Shown here: one piece after another, positions 46,721 through 57,085 of the stretch
Numbering within the stretch: the first letter of the stretch is position 1
Layout of the letters: the number at the start of each line of letters is the position of its first letter
Assembly (NCBI GenBank): GCA_963573385.1
Contig: CAUYLG010075569.1
Location: 1-64,000 of the forward strand
Length of the DNA: 64,000 bases
Origin: Cacajao melanocephalus
Taxonomy: Eukaryota; Chordata; Mammalia; Primates; Pitheciidae
Direction: 5' to 3'
Program-made: the position numbers and the translations under genes
The notes under the pieces: generated by a model
Told to the model about the DNA's origin: nothing
Database searches by the model: none
What the model saw: the letters and a program-made list of their open reading frames with translations, nothing else

Positions 46721-47335
46721 TATATGAAACTAGTTTATTTGAGAAGTCCAAATTAGAGAAGCTAATTCCACATGTTTTCTTGGTCGTCTTCTCTCTGCAT
46801 AGAAGTGACACTAAGGATAGAGCATGGAGTCTGGTTTTGAAATTCCTTTTATTCCTTAGCCCAATATTTCATATAAAATTGAATCCTCTTGCATGACCTG
46901 CTCTGTGTTCCCTTCAGTGACTTGATTGCCTCATATCAGTTTTGTTAAGGAAAGAGTGAAGCATTTTCTCCAAGTGTTTATGTAGCAGTTTTAATCTGGG
47001 GGATAAGCATAGAGTTCAATAAGATTCAAACATATGATGGACATTGAGGGAGTTGATTGCTATGTAAATTTAATCAGAAGCCCTATGGAGTGAACTACAG
47101 TCAGCTTTCATATACAACTTTTGCAAACATCAGAGACAAGGCTAATCAGAACATTTTGAAGACATATCATAAACAAATTGTAGCCATTTGCTGAACAAAT
47201 AAGTTACGTATTCATCAACGGTACCAGGAGACTCTATAGAACAGCATCAGGGCAAGTCTGCAGACATCTGCCTCCCATCAGCTAGACACATACACATGCA
47301 TGCTAGCTTATCCCACCTCACAGCACAAAAGTGGT
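46721..47335. other. Unassigned sequence
   Basis: No gene or repeat recognised. Confidence 0.45.
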
Positions 47336-47339
47336 ACCT

Positions 47340-48240
47340 TGATTGCAGGTTTAACTTTAGTCACTTTTCCTATATAACAAACTACCCCAAAACTCCGTAG
47401 TTTAAAACAGCAATAATTTACTTTTTCTGATCATTCTGTAGATTGATTATGTGGCTCTTCTGTCCCACAAAGGGTCTTGATCTTTTCAGGCTGCTATAAC
47501 AAAACATTTTAGACTGGGTAACTTATAATACAGAAATTTATTTCCTAGAGCACTAGAGGCTGGAAAGTCCAAGATCATAGTACCAGCAGATTTAGTGTCT
47601 AGTGAGGGTTCTCTCTCTGCTTCACAGATGGCAACTTCATGCTGTGTCCTCCCATAGTAAAAGGGGCAAAACAGCTCTCAGAGACTTCTTTTATAACAGA
47701 AAGAATCTCATTTGGCCTAATCACCTTCCAAAGACCTCACATCTAAATGCGATTATATTAGGGATTAGATTTTAATATATGAATTTTGAGGGAAACATAA
47801 GCATTTAGAACATAGCACACAGTGGCATCTGCTGTGGCTTTGCATTTGTTTGGTGGCTGGTTTCTCTCAGCTGTCTGGGGCATTGGTGCTAGCTGTCAGT
47901 TAGGGAATCTCTACTGTCCATGAGAATCCTCTCCCCATATGACTTCTCATCCTCACAGCTTTCTTCATGTAACCTCTCTTCTTCAGGATGGCTTGAATTT
48001 TCTTTGCAAGATAGTCAGGTGTCAACAAGGCCAAAAAAATTAATCTTCCATGACTCTAAAAGGCTAAGCCTAGAGGTCCACAGAGTCATTTCTGCCATTT
48101 TTATATTAGTTGCAACAAGTCACCAAGCAAGTAAAGACTCAAGTAAAGAGGAAACTGACTCCACCCTTGATAAGAGGAGTAAAAGGTATGTCCAGGGAGG
48201 GGAGGAATTCTTGATGGCCATCTGTGATGACTTTCTAGAG
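47340..48240 (-). repeat. Ancient LTR-like relic, antisense, interrupted
   Basis: Left piece: TATATAACAAACTACCCCAAAACTCCGTAGTTTAAAACAGCAATAATTTA. Right piece from about 47818: CAGCTGTCTGGGGCATTGGTGCTAGCTGTCAG, CTTCTCATCCTCACAGC, TTGCAACAAGTCACCAAGC, ACTCCACCCTTGATAAGAGGAG. The order resembles an old ERVL/MaLR LTR read antisense (cgtaacaaattaccccaaaac...ggctgtcagctggg...caagtcacaaggcc). An MLT1-type LTR sits between the pieces. The 110-codon frame at 47920-48252 lies in this relic. Confidence 0.5.
47478..47817 (-). mobile_element. MLT1/MST-type solo LTR, antisense, nested
   Basis: TTTTCAGGCTGCTATAACAAAACATTTTAGACTGGGTAACTTATAA, GAGGCTGGAAAGTCCAAGATCATAGTACCAGCAG, TGCTGTGTCCTCCCATAG, and the end TTAATATATGAATTTTGAGG...TTAGAACATAGCA are MLT1-class landmarks in antisense order. 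It lies within an older LTR-like relic. I did not find a matching TSD. Confidence 0.85.
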
Positions 48241-50212
48241 AATTCATTTTGAGTTTCTCCATGATTCTTTATAGTTTATCTTTAATTTTTCTATTGCTTA
48301 CTAACTGTTGTATTTAAATTGTTAAATAATTAATTTTAAGTTACATATTATGATTTAGGTAATTTATATGATGTGTCCACCACCCATATACATCCTACAG
48401 AATACTACTGATGTGTTTCTAGGGCAGTTTTGAGCTCTCAAGTTTCAAGATATGCCTTAATCTCCTAGGGTTTCCTTTAATATTTCATTATTACTCTCTT
48501 ACAATGTTATGATCAGAGAAATAGGTCTATATTGTCTGTGCAGTAAAATTCAAAATTTGGACTCATAAGATTTGTCATGTAGCCAACTGCTGGAAATTAA
48601 ATATTATTATATTGAAATGTTCTGTATTATATATTCATCAATATATCCATTAGCCAGGTTAGAAAACTGACATGTAAAACTATGATTCACCTAAAATCAT
48701 GCATAAAGTTAGGTGTGATGAAGCCTCCACCTTAAGCCTTTGGTCTTAGAGATCAGCCAATGGACTATGAGTTAGGATGGATACAGTGAGACAGGCCTCA
48801 TTCTGACTTCAAGCTCCATGATATCAATTTATCTTCTTTTAAAACAGTTGCATAGCTTTAAAAATATTTTATCTTAAATACAGGGATGATAACTTCTACT
48901 TTATAATTTACCAAATAATATGTGCAGATGACTTGAAATTAATGATAGCACTATTATTTATACCTCACTTGTTCTTATAATAATATATCTTTGTGCACCG
49001 AGATAGTTCTCACTGAGAAGGAAATTTTAGTATTACCTGGGAAATAACTGTTTTCAGTAAAAATACATACCTGCTACTACATCTGATTCTCTCCTAGAAC
49101 TTCTCATCCTTCAGATTAGGGAATTTGAATTTTATGCTATTAATGTAGAGATAATTCTGAGATGCAGAGTGCTCCCACCTCAAAGGCCTTTCCTTATCAG
49201 CCATTGGTATACTGCTTTACAGTATGAACACTGCCCAGCTGTCTCATTTAAACTTAAATAAAATATAAAGCAAAAACGCATAGAGAACATCATTTTCATT
49301 GTACAGATAAAGAAATCGAAACCCAGAAAATCTTGAGGTCTTTCCTATGGTCATTTTGTCAAGCAATCTTCTGACTTCAAGACCTATGCATTTGCATTCA
49401 ACTTTTTCTCTGAATGCTAGACAAACACAATAATGTCATGAGGACCGGATCATTTCTGAGCAGATTTTGTGTGTGAGGAAGTTTTCTACAGACTTCATAG
49501 GTAATATTTTCACTTAATCCTAATGCATGAGAGATATGAATTATTAGTTTGACTTAACAGAAGAGAAATCTTTGTTCTGAGGAGCAATAGGCTAGCTTAT
49601 ACAACTAAACATTGGCAGATTTTAAAAATTGGGCCCAGAGAAGTTAATCTTATATACCTGGCTATCATTTCCCCTTATGATCTATGTGAGAGAGGAGCAA
49701 AGAAGAGGATATGTGTGTGAAGAATCTGCAAATAGCTCTTTTTTGTGCTGGTCTATGCTAAGCCTTAACCTGCAATTGCACAGGATGAAATGGCAGGGGT
49801 GTCCTTCTCACCACCTTTAAATTTGTCATGGTAGAATTTTACCTGCAGCTATAGACTGTGCAATGAGTGCACTGGAGGTGCAGAGAGTTAAGAAGTCATA
49901 TTTTTAGCTTGGCTTTCTAACTCTGGGGAACAGTTGTCTGCAGCAGCATGATTTGATCATGTTTGATCACTGACCTTGCACAGTTCTGTCTTCCTTACAC
50001 ATCGCTACCATTGGCTCCCACAGTATTAATGGATTTAACCTAAAAAAAAATTCTATTTCCTCAGTCTTTCTGCTATTATAGACTCACTGAAGCCCTCTAT
50101 GTAAAAACATATGCTTCTGCCTTGAGAAACCATGGGAGTGCTTTGAAATTCTTCAAGTAATCTGGAGCACACCTAATCTGGAAGAAAACGGTTTTCATGT
50201 AAGTTGGAGAGG
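48241..50212. other. Mostly unassigned AT-rich DNA, one MIR-like patch
   Basis: 49275-49405 (CATCATTTTCATTGTACAGATAAAGAAATCGAAACCCAG...AAGACCTATGCATTTGCATTC) looks MIR-like. The remainder (about 1.8 kb) has no recognised gene or repeat. Confidence 0.45.
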
Positions 50213-50217
50213 AGAGG

Positions 50218-51129
50218 TGATATGGTTTGCATCTGTCTTCCTGCACAAATATGTCAAATTGTAATCCCCAGTGTTGGAGGTGGGGCTTGTTGGGAGGTGA
50301 CTTTTCATAAACAGTCTAGTACCATCCTCCTTGGTATTGTCCTCATGATAGTGAGTGGGTTCTCATGATATCTGGTTGTTTAGAAGTGTGCAGCGCCTCG
50401 TGTGATGGTTAACATTGAGCATCAACTTGATTGAATTGAAGGATGCAAAGTATTGTTTCTAGGTGTGTCTGTGAGGGTGTTGCCAAAAAAATATTGACAT
50501 CTGAGTCAGTGGACTGGGAGAGGCAGACTCACCCTCAATCTGGTGGGCACCATCTAATTAGCTGCCAGCTTGGCTAGGATAAAAGCAGGCAGAGGAACGT
50601 TGAAGAGCTAGACTGACTGAATCTTCTGGCCTTCATCTTTCTTCTGTGATGGGTGCCTCCTGCCCTTTAACGTCAGACTTCAAGTTCTTCAGCTTCGGAA
50701 CTCTTGGACCTAGGACTGTAGACTGAAGGCTGCACTGTCAGTTCCCCTACTTTTGAGGTGTGGGGACTTGGACTGACTTCCTTGCTCCTCAGCTTGTAAA
50801 TGGCCTGTTGTGGGTCACCTTGTGATCATGTGAGTCAACACTGCTTAATGAACGAATCTTTATATATACATCTATCCTATTAGTTCTGTCCCTCTAGAGA
50901 ATCCTGACTTATACACCTCCCCCTCTCTCTTGCTCTTCCTCCACCCACGTGATGTGCGTACTTCTTCCTTTTCCTTCCACCATGATTGTAAGCTTCCCAG
51001 AAGCCGTGCAAATGCCAGCAGAATGCTTTCTGTACAGCCTGTGGAACTGCAAGCCAATTAAACCTCTTTTCTTTATAAATTACCCAGTCTCAGCTATTTT
51101 TTATAACAATGCAAGAATGGATGAACACA
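50218..51129 (+). mobile_element. MST-type MaLR solo LTR, split by another LTR
   Basis: Left piece (50218-50400): TGATATGGTTTGCATCTGTC...AATTGTAATCCCCAGTGTTGGAGGTGGGGC...ATGATAGTGAGTGGGTTCTCATGATATCTGG. Right piece (50916-51129): CCCTCTCTCTTGCTCTTCC, TTCCACCATGATTGTAAGC, GAACTGCAAGCCAATTAAACCTCTTTTCTTTATAAATTACCCAGTCTC. Together they are an MST/THE1-class LTR in sense, with its polyadenylation region. A 'GAGG' word flanks both ends and may be the core of its TSD. Confidence 0.9.
50401..50915 (+). mobile_element. ERVL-type solo LTR nested in MST LTR
   Basis: Starts TGTGATGGTTAACATTGAGC and ends AGAGAATCCTGACTTATACA, with TAATCTGGTGGGCACCATCTAAT, GATAAAAGCAGGCAGAGGAACG and TCTATCCTATTAGTTCTGTCCCTCTAGAG inside. 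It is flanked by CCTCG (50396-50400) and CCTCC (50916-50920), a 5-bp TSD with one mismatch, as expected of ERVL-class integration. The subfamily name is not fixed. Confidence 0.9.
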
Positions 51130-51387
51130 GAGGTTTACGTCTTCTGTGTGCATCTGTTTTCGTGCATTACCTCAAAACTATAAAGGGTTAGACCAAGCTA
51201 GAGCTAAGGCTATCTGGGACCAGCAAGGGTGAGAGGGACTTCATGGGTGAAAGTTCTGAGTAGTGAGCACCTCATCCTCTAAAGCCTGGACCCTTCCTGA
51301 CTCATTTCATGATGAGGCTCTCTTTTCTTTCTCCCATAGGAGTCACTCTGAGGTGCTTTATGTAAAACAAGGGTGACACGTAATAAG

Positions 51388-51783
51388 TATCTTAGTCAGC
51401 TCATGCTGCATAACAAAACACCATAGACTGGGAGTCCTAAACAACAGATATTTATTCTCTCACAGTGCCAGAGGCTAAAAGTCTATGATTAATGTTCCAA
51501 TAGATTTGGTTTCTGGTGAGGGCTCTCTTCCTGGCTTGCAGATGGGTACCTTCTCACTGTGTTCTCACATGGTCTTTGTCCTGTGCATACACAGAGAGAG
51601 AAAGAGAGATCTTGGTGTCTCTGCCTTTCGTTATAAACACATCGGTTCTATGAGAATAGGGCCCCCACCCTTATGACCACCTTAATTAATTACCTCCTTA
51701 AAGCCCCTATCTCCAAATAGTCATATTGGGGTTGAGGACTTCAACACATGAATTTTGGGGTGGCGGCGATTTGGCTCATAAAA
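51388..51783 (-). mobile_element. MLT1-type MaLR solo LTR, antisense
   Basis: TATCTTAGTCAGCTCATGCTGCATAACAAAACACCATAGACTGGG, CAGTGCCAGAGGCTAAAAGTC, GTGAGGGCTCTCTTCCTGGCTTGCAGATGG, TCTCCAAATAGTCATATTGGGG and TTCAACACATGAATTTTGGGG reproduce the MLT1A-class LTR in antisense order. Confidence 0.9.
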
Positions 51784-52099
51784 ATAAGTAACAGGTATTA
51801 TAGTGTATGAATATGTGAGACACCAATTTTATGGCAGGCATCATACTATGGAATTTTATATTACTTCATTCAATTCTGGTAAGGTTTTCCACATAAATGT
51901 ATACATACACACACTGTGTATGTGTATCTATAACCTCATTTAAAGGTAAGAAAAATGAAAGGTTGAAAACACATTTGATTCAGATGTGTTTGTTTCCAAA
52001 GACACTACCCCAAGTCTCAGTTTCTCTCTCTCTCTGTCTCTCTCCTTTCTATGTTATAGCAGCAATGAGTCTCTCCAACAGAAAATCCATCTCATACTA

Positions 52100-52120
52100 G
52101 AGCTGAGCTGAGCTGAGCTG
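52100..52120 (+). repeat. (GAGCT)4 pentamer repeat
   Basis: Four consecutive GAGCT units in AGAGCTGAGCTGAGCTGAGC and its continuation. Confidence 0.9.
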
Positions 52121-52365
52121 TCAGAGCAGCCCTGCCACTCAGGTGCTCTGCCATCTAACCAAGCCACACCACGCCCACTTGGCTTTTCAATCCTGCCCAC
52201 CCAGCCTCACCCACCTCCACTTGGGAACTCATTTTAAACTGACATCAGGTTTTGGGGCAAAGGTGGAGTGATAACAAAAGCTATTAAATAAGTTTAAATG
52301 ATGGGAAATTTTCCTCAAATGCTTAAAAAAGAGAGCTAATTTATGTATAAGCTGAGGAATTCCAT

Positions 52366-52389
52366 TGTGTGTGTGTGTGTGTGTGTGTA
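52366..52389. repeat. (TG)n microsatellite
   Basis: About 12 TG units. Confidence 0.95.
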
Positions 52390-53024
52390 GTGAAGGATGT
52401 AGGAGTGAGGAAGAAAAACAGAAAGAAAGAGAAGGTAAAGTAAGGAGGAAGAAGAGAGTCTGATGGAAAACCAACTCTTGCTCAAACCATTAAAGAAGGG
52501 AAAAACTGCTGAATAAGGCCATTCATTATCCTCTTTTTGCACTTCAAACAAATGGTAATTGTTGGTTTAGCTAACAAGTTGTGCCTTAATTACAGGCCAT
52601 TAGGCATCATTAATAAAGAAAACCAAATCCAGAAGAATCTGAATTTCATGTCTTACATTTTATTCCCTAGAAAGAAGACTTATTCTAAAAGGATTTAAAA
52701 CTGCCTCCAAAACATGTAATAGCTCCGTGATGCTCACTATCCCATAGCTTTGCTCAGCCAGTACTTTCTCTGAGAAGCCTCCCGCTCTTCCCTCCCTCCT
52801 TTAACTCCCTGCTGCCTTGTGTGCTGACTGATTGAGGTAGTCCTGAGGAGTTTCAGAAGGAGGTACTCATGGCGACCTCATCCCCACATGGCCTGTCTGC
52901 CTCTTTGTCCTTTCAGATAGCCTCTGAACCACCTGCAAAGGGTAACACATTTTTTTTCGTCCTACTGGCCATGGAAATAATAAAAATGATTATTAGTCAT
53001 CTTATTTGTTGACTCCCCAATACA

Positions 53025-53210
53025 GATCCTTCTATTTACTTTTTTACATAATGTAATCCTCTCAACAATCCACTAGTGTGGGTGTAACTGCCTCTTTTTA
53101 AGAGTAGGAAAAGTAAGGCTCAGTGTGGCTAACTTGCCTATGGCCATGAAGCTGGTAAGTGACAGGGCCAGGACAGAAATCTAGAGCTCATGCTCTTGCC
53201 AGAAGCAAAA
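53025..53210 (+). repeat. MIR element
   Basis: ACATAATGTAATCCTCTCAACAATCC, GTGTAACTGCCTCTTTTTAAGAGTAGGAAAAGTAAGGCTCAG, AACTTGCCTATGGCCATGAAGCTGGTAAGTGACAGGGCCAGGAC are the ordered MIR landmarks. Confidence 0.85.
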
Positions 53211-53267
53211 TCAGGTAGAAAAGTGCTAAACGTTTAGTTGTCTATTTATAATGTGAACTCCTTTTTG

Positions 53268-53272
53268 CCAGT
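53268..53272 (+). repeat. TSD left of MST provirus
   Basis: CCAGT, matched by CTAGT at 55525-55529 with one mismatch. Confidence 0.75.
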
Positions 53273-53629
53273 TGTATTAGTCCTTTCTCATGCTGCTAAT
53301 AAAGATACATCTGAGACTAGGTAATTTATAAAGGAAAGAGGCTTAATTGGCTCATAGTTCAGCATGGCTGGCGAGGCCTCAGGAAACTCACAATCATCAT
53401 GGAAGGCACCACTTCACAGGGCAGCTAGAGAGAGAGTGAGTGTCAAGAGAAGGGAAAGCCTTTTGTAAAACCATCAGTTCTCATGAGAATTCACTCACTA
53501 TCACAGGAACAGCATGGGGGAAACTGCCCCTATCATTCAATTATCCCCACCTGGTCCCACCCTTGATACGTGGGGTTTATTACAATTCAAAGTGAAATTT
53601 GGGTGGAGACACAGAGCCAAACCATATTA
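53273..53629 (-). repeat. MST LTR, 3' copy
   Basis: TGTATTAGTCCTTTCTCATGCTGCTAATAAAG at the left, TTAATTGGCTCATAGTTCAGCATGGCTGG, CCATCAGTTCTCATGAGAATTCACTCACTATC, and GAGCCAAACCATATTA at the right. Antisense MST/THE1-class LTR. Confidence 0.93.
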
Positions 53630-55167
53630 TTTCCCTACTGGATCATCCCAAATCTCATGCTCTCACATTTCAAAACACAATCATGCCTTCCCAACAGTCC
53701 CCTAAAGTGTTAACTCATTCCTGCATTAACTAAAAAGTCCAAGTCCAAAGTCTCATCTGATACAAGGAAAGTCCCTCCTGCCTATGAACCTGTAAGATGA
53801 AAAGCAAATTTGTTACTTTCTAGATGAATGGGAGTACAGGTATTGGGTAAATACACCTGATCCAAATGGGAGAAACTGACAACGACAAAGGAGCTACAGG
53901 CCCCAGGCAAGTCCAAAATCCCATAGGGTGGTCATTTGGGACTTAAAGTCCCAAAATGATTTCTTTTGATTCCATGTCTCACGTTCAGGTCACACTGATT
54001 CAAAAAGTGGGCTCCAATAGCCTTGGGCACTTTTTACCCCTGTGGCTTTGCAAGGTACAGCCTTCTTCCTGGCTGTTTCATGGGCTGGCATTGAGTGCCT
54101 GCTGCTTTTCCAGGTACAGGGTGCAAACTGTTGGTAGATCCACCATTCTGGGGTGTGGAGGACAGCGGCCCTCTTCTCACAGCTCCATTAGGCAGTGCCC
54201 TAGTGGGGACTCTATGTGGGGGCTCCCACCCCACATTTTCCCCCTGCACTGCCCTATCAGAGGTTCTTCATGAGGGCTCTGCCACTGCAGCAAACTTCTG
54301 CCTGGACATCCAGGCATTTCCTTACATCCTCTGAAATCTAGGGGAAGATTCACAAACCTTAATTTTTGACTTCTATGCACCTTAAGACCCAACACAATGT
54401 GAAAGCTGCCAAGGCTTGGGGCTTGCACCCTCTGAAGCACCAGCCTGAGCACTACTTTGGCCTCTCTTAGTCACAGCTGGAGTGACTGAGATGCAAAGCA
54501 CTAAGTCCCGAGGCTGCACACAACAGTGAGGACCTGGACCAGGCCCAGAACACCATTTTTCCCTCGTAGGTTTCCAGACTTGTGATTGGAGGAGCTGTCA
54601 CAAAGGTCTCTGGCCTGCCCAGGAGGTATTTTCCCCATTGTCTTGGTGATTAACATTCCTCCCTTTTACTTAGGCAAATTTCTTCAGCCTGCTTGAATTT
54701 CTCCCCACAGAAAAGAGTTTTTCTTTTCTCTCACATTGTCAGGCTGCAAATCTTCCAAATTTTTATGCTCTGCTTCCTCTTGAATGCCTTGCCACTTAGA
54801 AATTTCTTCTGCCAGATATCCCAAATCATCTCAAGTTCAAAGTTCCACAGATCTCTAGGGCAGGGGCAAAATGCCACCAGTCTCTTTACTAAAGCATAGC
54901 AAGAGTAACCTTTACTCCAGTTCCCTACAAGTTCCTCATCTCCATCTGAGACCACCTTAGCCTGGACTTCATTGTCCATATCACTATCAATATTTTGATC
55001 AAAGCTATTCAACAAGTCTCTAGGAAGTTCCAAACTTTCCCACATTTTCCTGTCCTCTTCTGAACCCTCAAAACTGTTCAGACCTTTGCCTGTTATCCAA
55101 ATCCAAAGTCACTTTCACATTTTTGGGTATCTTATAGCAGCACCCACTCTCTGCATTACTAATTTAC
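53630..55167 (-). repeat. MST internal region, noncoding
   Basis: Continuous between the LTRs. Landmarks shared with MaLR internals include AAGGCTTGGGGCTTGCACCC (54411), GGCACTTTTTACCCCTGTGG (54027) and CATCTCCATCTGAGACCACC (54937). All reading frames are short, so no functional product is predicted. Confidence 0.88.
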
Positions 55168-55524
55168 TGTATTGGTCTGTTCTCATGCTGCTATTATATA
55201 AAAAGCTGTCCAAGACTGGGTAATTTATCAAGGATAGAGGTTCAATAGACTCACAGTTCAGCATGGCTGGGGAGGCCTCAGGACACTTACAATCATGGTG
55301 GAAGACACCTCTTTACAGGGCAGCAGGAGAGAGAATAAGTGCTGAGTGAAAGGGGAAGCCCCTTATAAAATCATCAGATCTTATGAGAACTCACTATTAG
55401 GAGAAAGCATGGGGAATACTGCCCCCATGACTCAATTATCTCCACCAGATCCCACCCTTGGCACATGGGGATTATTATAATTTGAGGTGAGATTTGGCTG
55501 AGGACACAAAGCCAAACCGTATCA
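55168..55524 (-). repeat. MST LTR, 5' copy
   Basis: TGTATTGGTCTGTTCTCATGCTGCTATTATA ... TTCAGCATGGCTGGGGAGGCC ... AGCCAAACCGTATCA. It is the same length as the partner LTR and differs from it by many substitutions, indicating an old insertion. Confidence 0.93.
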
Positions 55525-55529
55525 CTAGT
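55525..55529 (+). repeat. TSD right of MST provirus
   Basis: CTAGT, matched to 53268-53272. Confidence 0.75.
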
Positions 55530-55589
55530 TGTTCTCTTTTTGGGTCAGTTTCGTGTTTCTGAAAATGTGTGGTGGTGATGGGTGCCTGA

Positions 55590-55975
55590 TTATTGTGAGG
55601 TCACATGTCAACCAGATTGGCTCATACCAAAATGACTAGCAATATAGTAAGTGTTGATGAGGACATGGAGCAACTGGAACTCATACACTGCTGGTGAGAG
55701 TGTAAAATGGCATAAGAAGTTTGGAAAAATATTTGGCAGATTTGTATCTGAATGTTAAGTATCCACTTATCATATGACTCAATGATTCTACTTCTGGGTT
55801 TTACTCAAGAGAAATAAAAACATATGTTCACACAAACAGTTCTACATGAATTTTTAAAGCAGTGTTACTCAAAATAACCAAAACCTGGAAACAACCCAAA
55901 TGTTCATGAACAAGTGAAGAGTAAATAATACAAGAGCTAGTGCATATTGATATAATTTATTTTTTTAAATGATAT
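55590..55975 (+). mobile_element. Old L1M fragment, ORF2 3' region
   Basis: GAACTCATACACTGCTGGTGAGAGTGTAAAATGG, CATATGACTCAATGATTCTACTTCTGGG, TGTTACTCAAAATAACCAAAACCTGGAAACAACCCAAATGTTCATG follow the L1 ORF2 end in order. It is 5'-truncated and lacks the 3' UTR. Confidence 0.85.
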
Positions 55976-55979
55976 CAAG

Positions 55980-56860
55980 GAGAGAATATGAACAAAGGGT
56001 TGAATTAGATATCCTCTATTCATAATAAATATTTTTCTCCATGTTATTTCATCCTTGTAATTCAACATAGTACAATCCCACAAATGTGAGGAAAAGCAGC
56101 CATAAACAGAAAATTCCCAGTATCTGGACTACATTGCTGTGGAAATCCACTGTGTGCTGCAGCAGCCACAACATACAGTGAGCTCAGTCCTGTGGACCCA
56201 TCTGCCTGGTTCTGGGTTTACTGTGACCTTCACATCACCTCCATCTGCTGGAAGCCACATGCTAAAGGAGTGAGATTTTTTTACTTCCCCATTAATAAGA
56301 ACAGAATGAGCTCCATTCATTGGCCAGGGATAATCTACTATTTATCTTCAGGAGAGAAGGTAATGCAAATGGAAGAGTTTTGCAAACATGGCCCAGGGGT
56401 GTGTGTGCCTGGATGAATCATGTTTTCATGTCAGTTCAGACAACGATCAGTATCTTGGTCACAGAAATTCACAGAGCTGCTGTTTGGTTCCTTTAACATT
56501 AATTATTCACATCTGCTAGTATACAGAGCAGGATTTATTGAACACTTAATATGGACAAGACATTCACTAGTCATGAAAAAGGCATAAATGTACATGAAAT
56601 CAGATTTTTGCTTGAAATACAATGAGATACTTCCCTAAACTATTGGGGTTGGGCTATCTACAGCACTTGACACAGACATGTGATACCGGAATCCAGAGGA
56701 CAGGGAGGGAGAGCAGCTTGAAGCTACAGGGAAGCTGACCAGAGGATTCAGGCAGGGCTAGATCAGAGGAATAATTTCCTCTGGATGGCAGATATGAAAA
56801 GAAAGGGCATTTTAGAGATTACTGTCCCCACCCACCCAAACAGTATCATCCCTGGAGGCA
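55980..56860. other. Unassigned sequence, small L2-like patch
   Basis: 56530-56590 (TTTATTGAACACTTAATATGGACAAGACATTC) is weakly L2-like. The rest has no recognised gene or repeat. Confidence 0.45.
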
Positions 56861-56865
56861 TGAGG

Positions 56866-57085
56866 TAAAGTGGAGATCGGGGCTTTGGGGTCTGGCAGAG
56901 CAGGACTCCTGCAGCTCTGCTTTTTAGTAGTCCTGTGACCTTGGCCAGCCATTGAACTTCACTGAGCCTCCATTTGTCACCTGTAAATGGGGACTATAGT
57001 AGTGAGTCTCTAATAGGATGCTGTGAAAATTGAAAGATTAAAGAATATCGGAGAAAGGGGTAATACAGGGTCTGATACTAAGTAC
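56866..57085 (-). repeat. MIR element, antisense, nearly full length
   Basis: GGTAAAGTGGAGATCGGGGCTTTGGGGTCTGGCAGAGC, GTCCTGTGACCTTGGCCAGCCATTGAACTTCACTGAGCCTCC, TGTCACCTGTAAATGGGGACTATAGTAG and GGGTCTGATACTAAGTAC track the antisense MIR consensus across its length. Confidence 0.88.

Larger units (their letters stand above)
51790..53020. other. Unassigned sequence with simple repeats
   Basis: Contains a TC/CT patch at 52022-52045, a GAGCT pentamer repeat at about 52100-52120, and a TG microsatellite at 52366-52389. 52125-52225 is C-rich with CACC-type words. No gene recognised. Confidence 0.45.
53273..55524 (-). mobile_element. Complete MST-type MaLR provirus, decayed
   Basis: Two LTRs of 357 bp (53273-53629 and 55168-55524) in the same antisense orientation enclose about 1.54 kb, and a 5-bp TSD (CCAGT/CTAGT) flanks the whole. 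Size and layout match MaLR (MST/THE1) elements of the ERVL-MaLR group, which carry no pol gene and depend on enzymes supplied in trans. The internal frames (up to 105 codons, e.g. 54731-55045 minus and 53956-54273 plus) are broken and I do not assign a protein to them. The 5' LTR is the right-hand copy. Confidence 0.93.

Noticed and set aside
52100..52120. Immunoglobulin switch-like region
   Set aside because: Only four pentamers, with no long array or G-rich context.
53956..55045. Frames of about 70-105 codons in the MST internal region
   Set aside because: MaLR internal regions carry no pol and these frames are broken; no protein is assigned.
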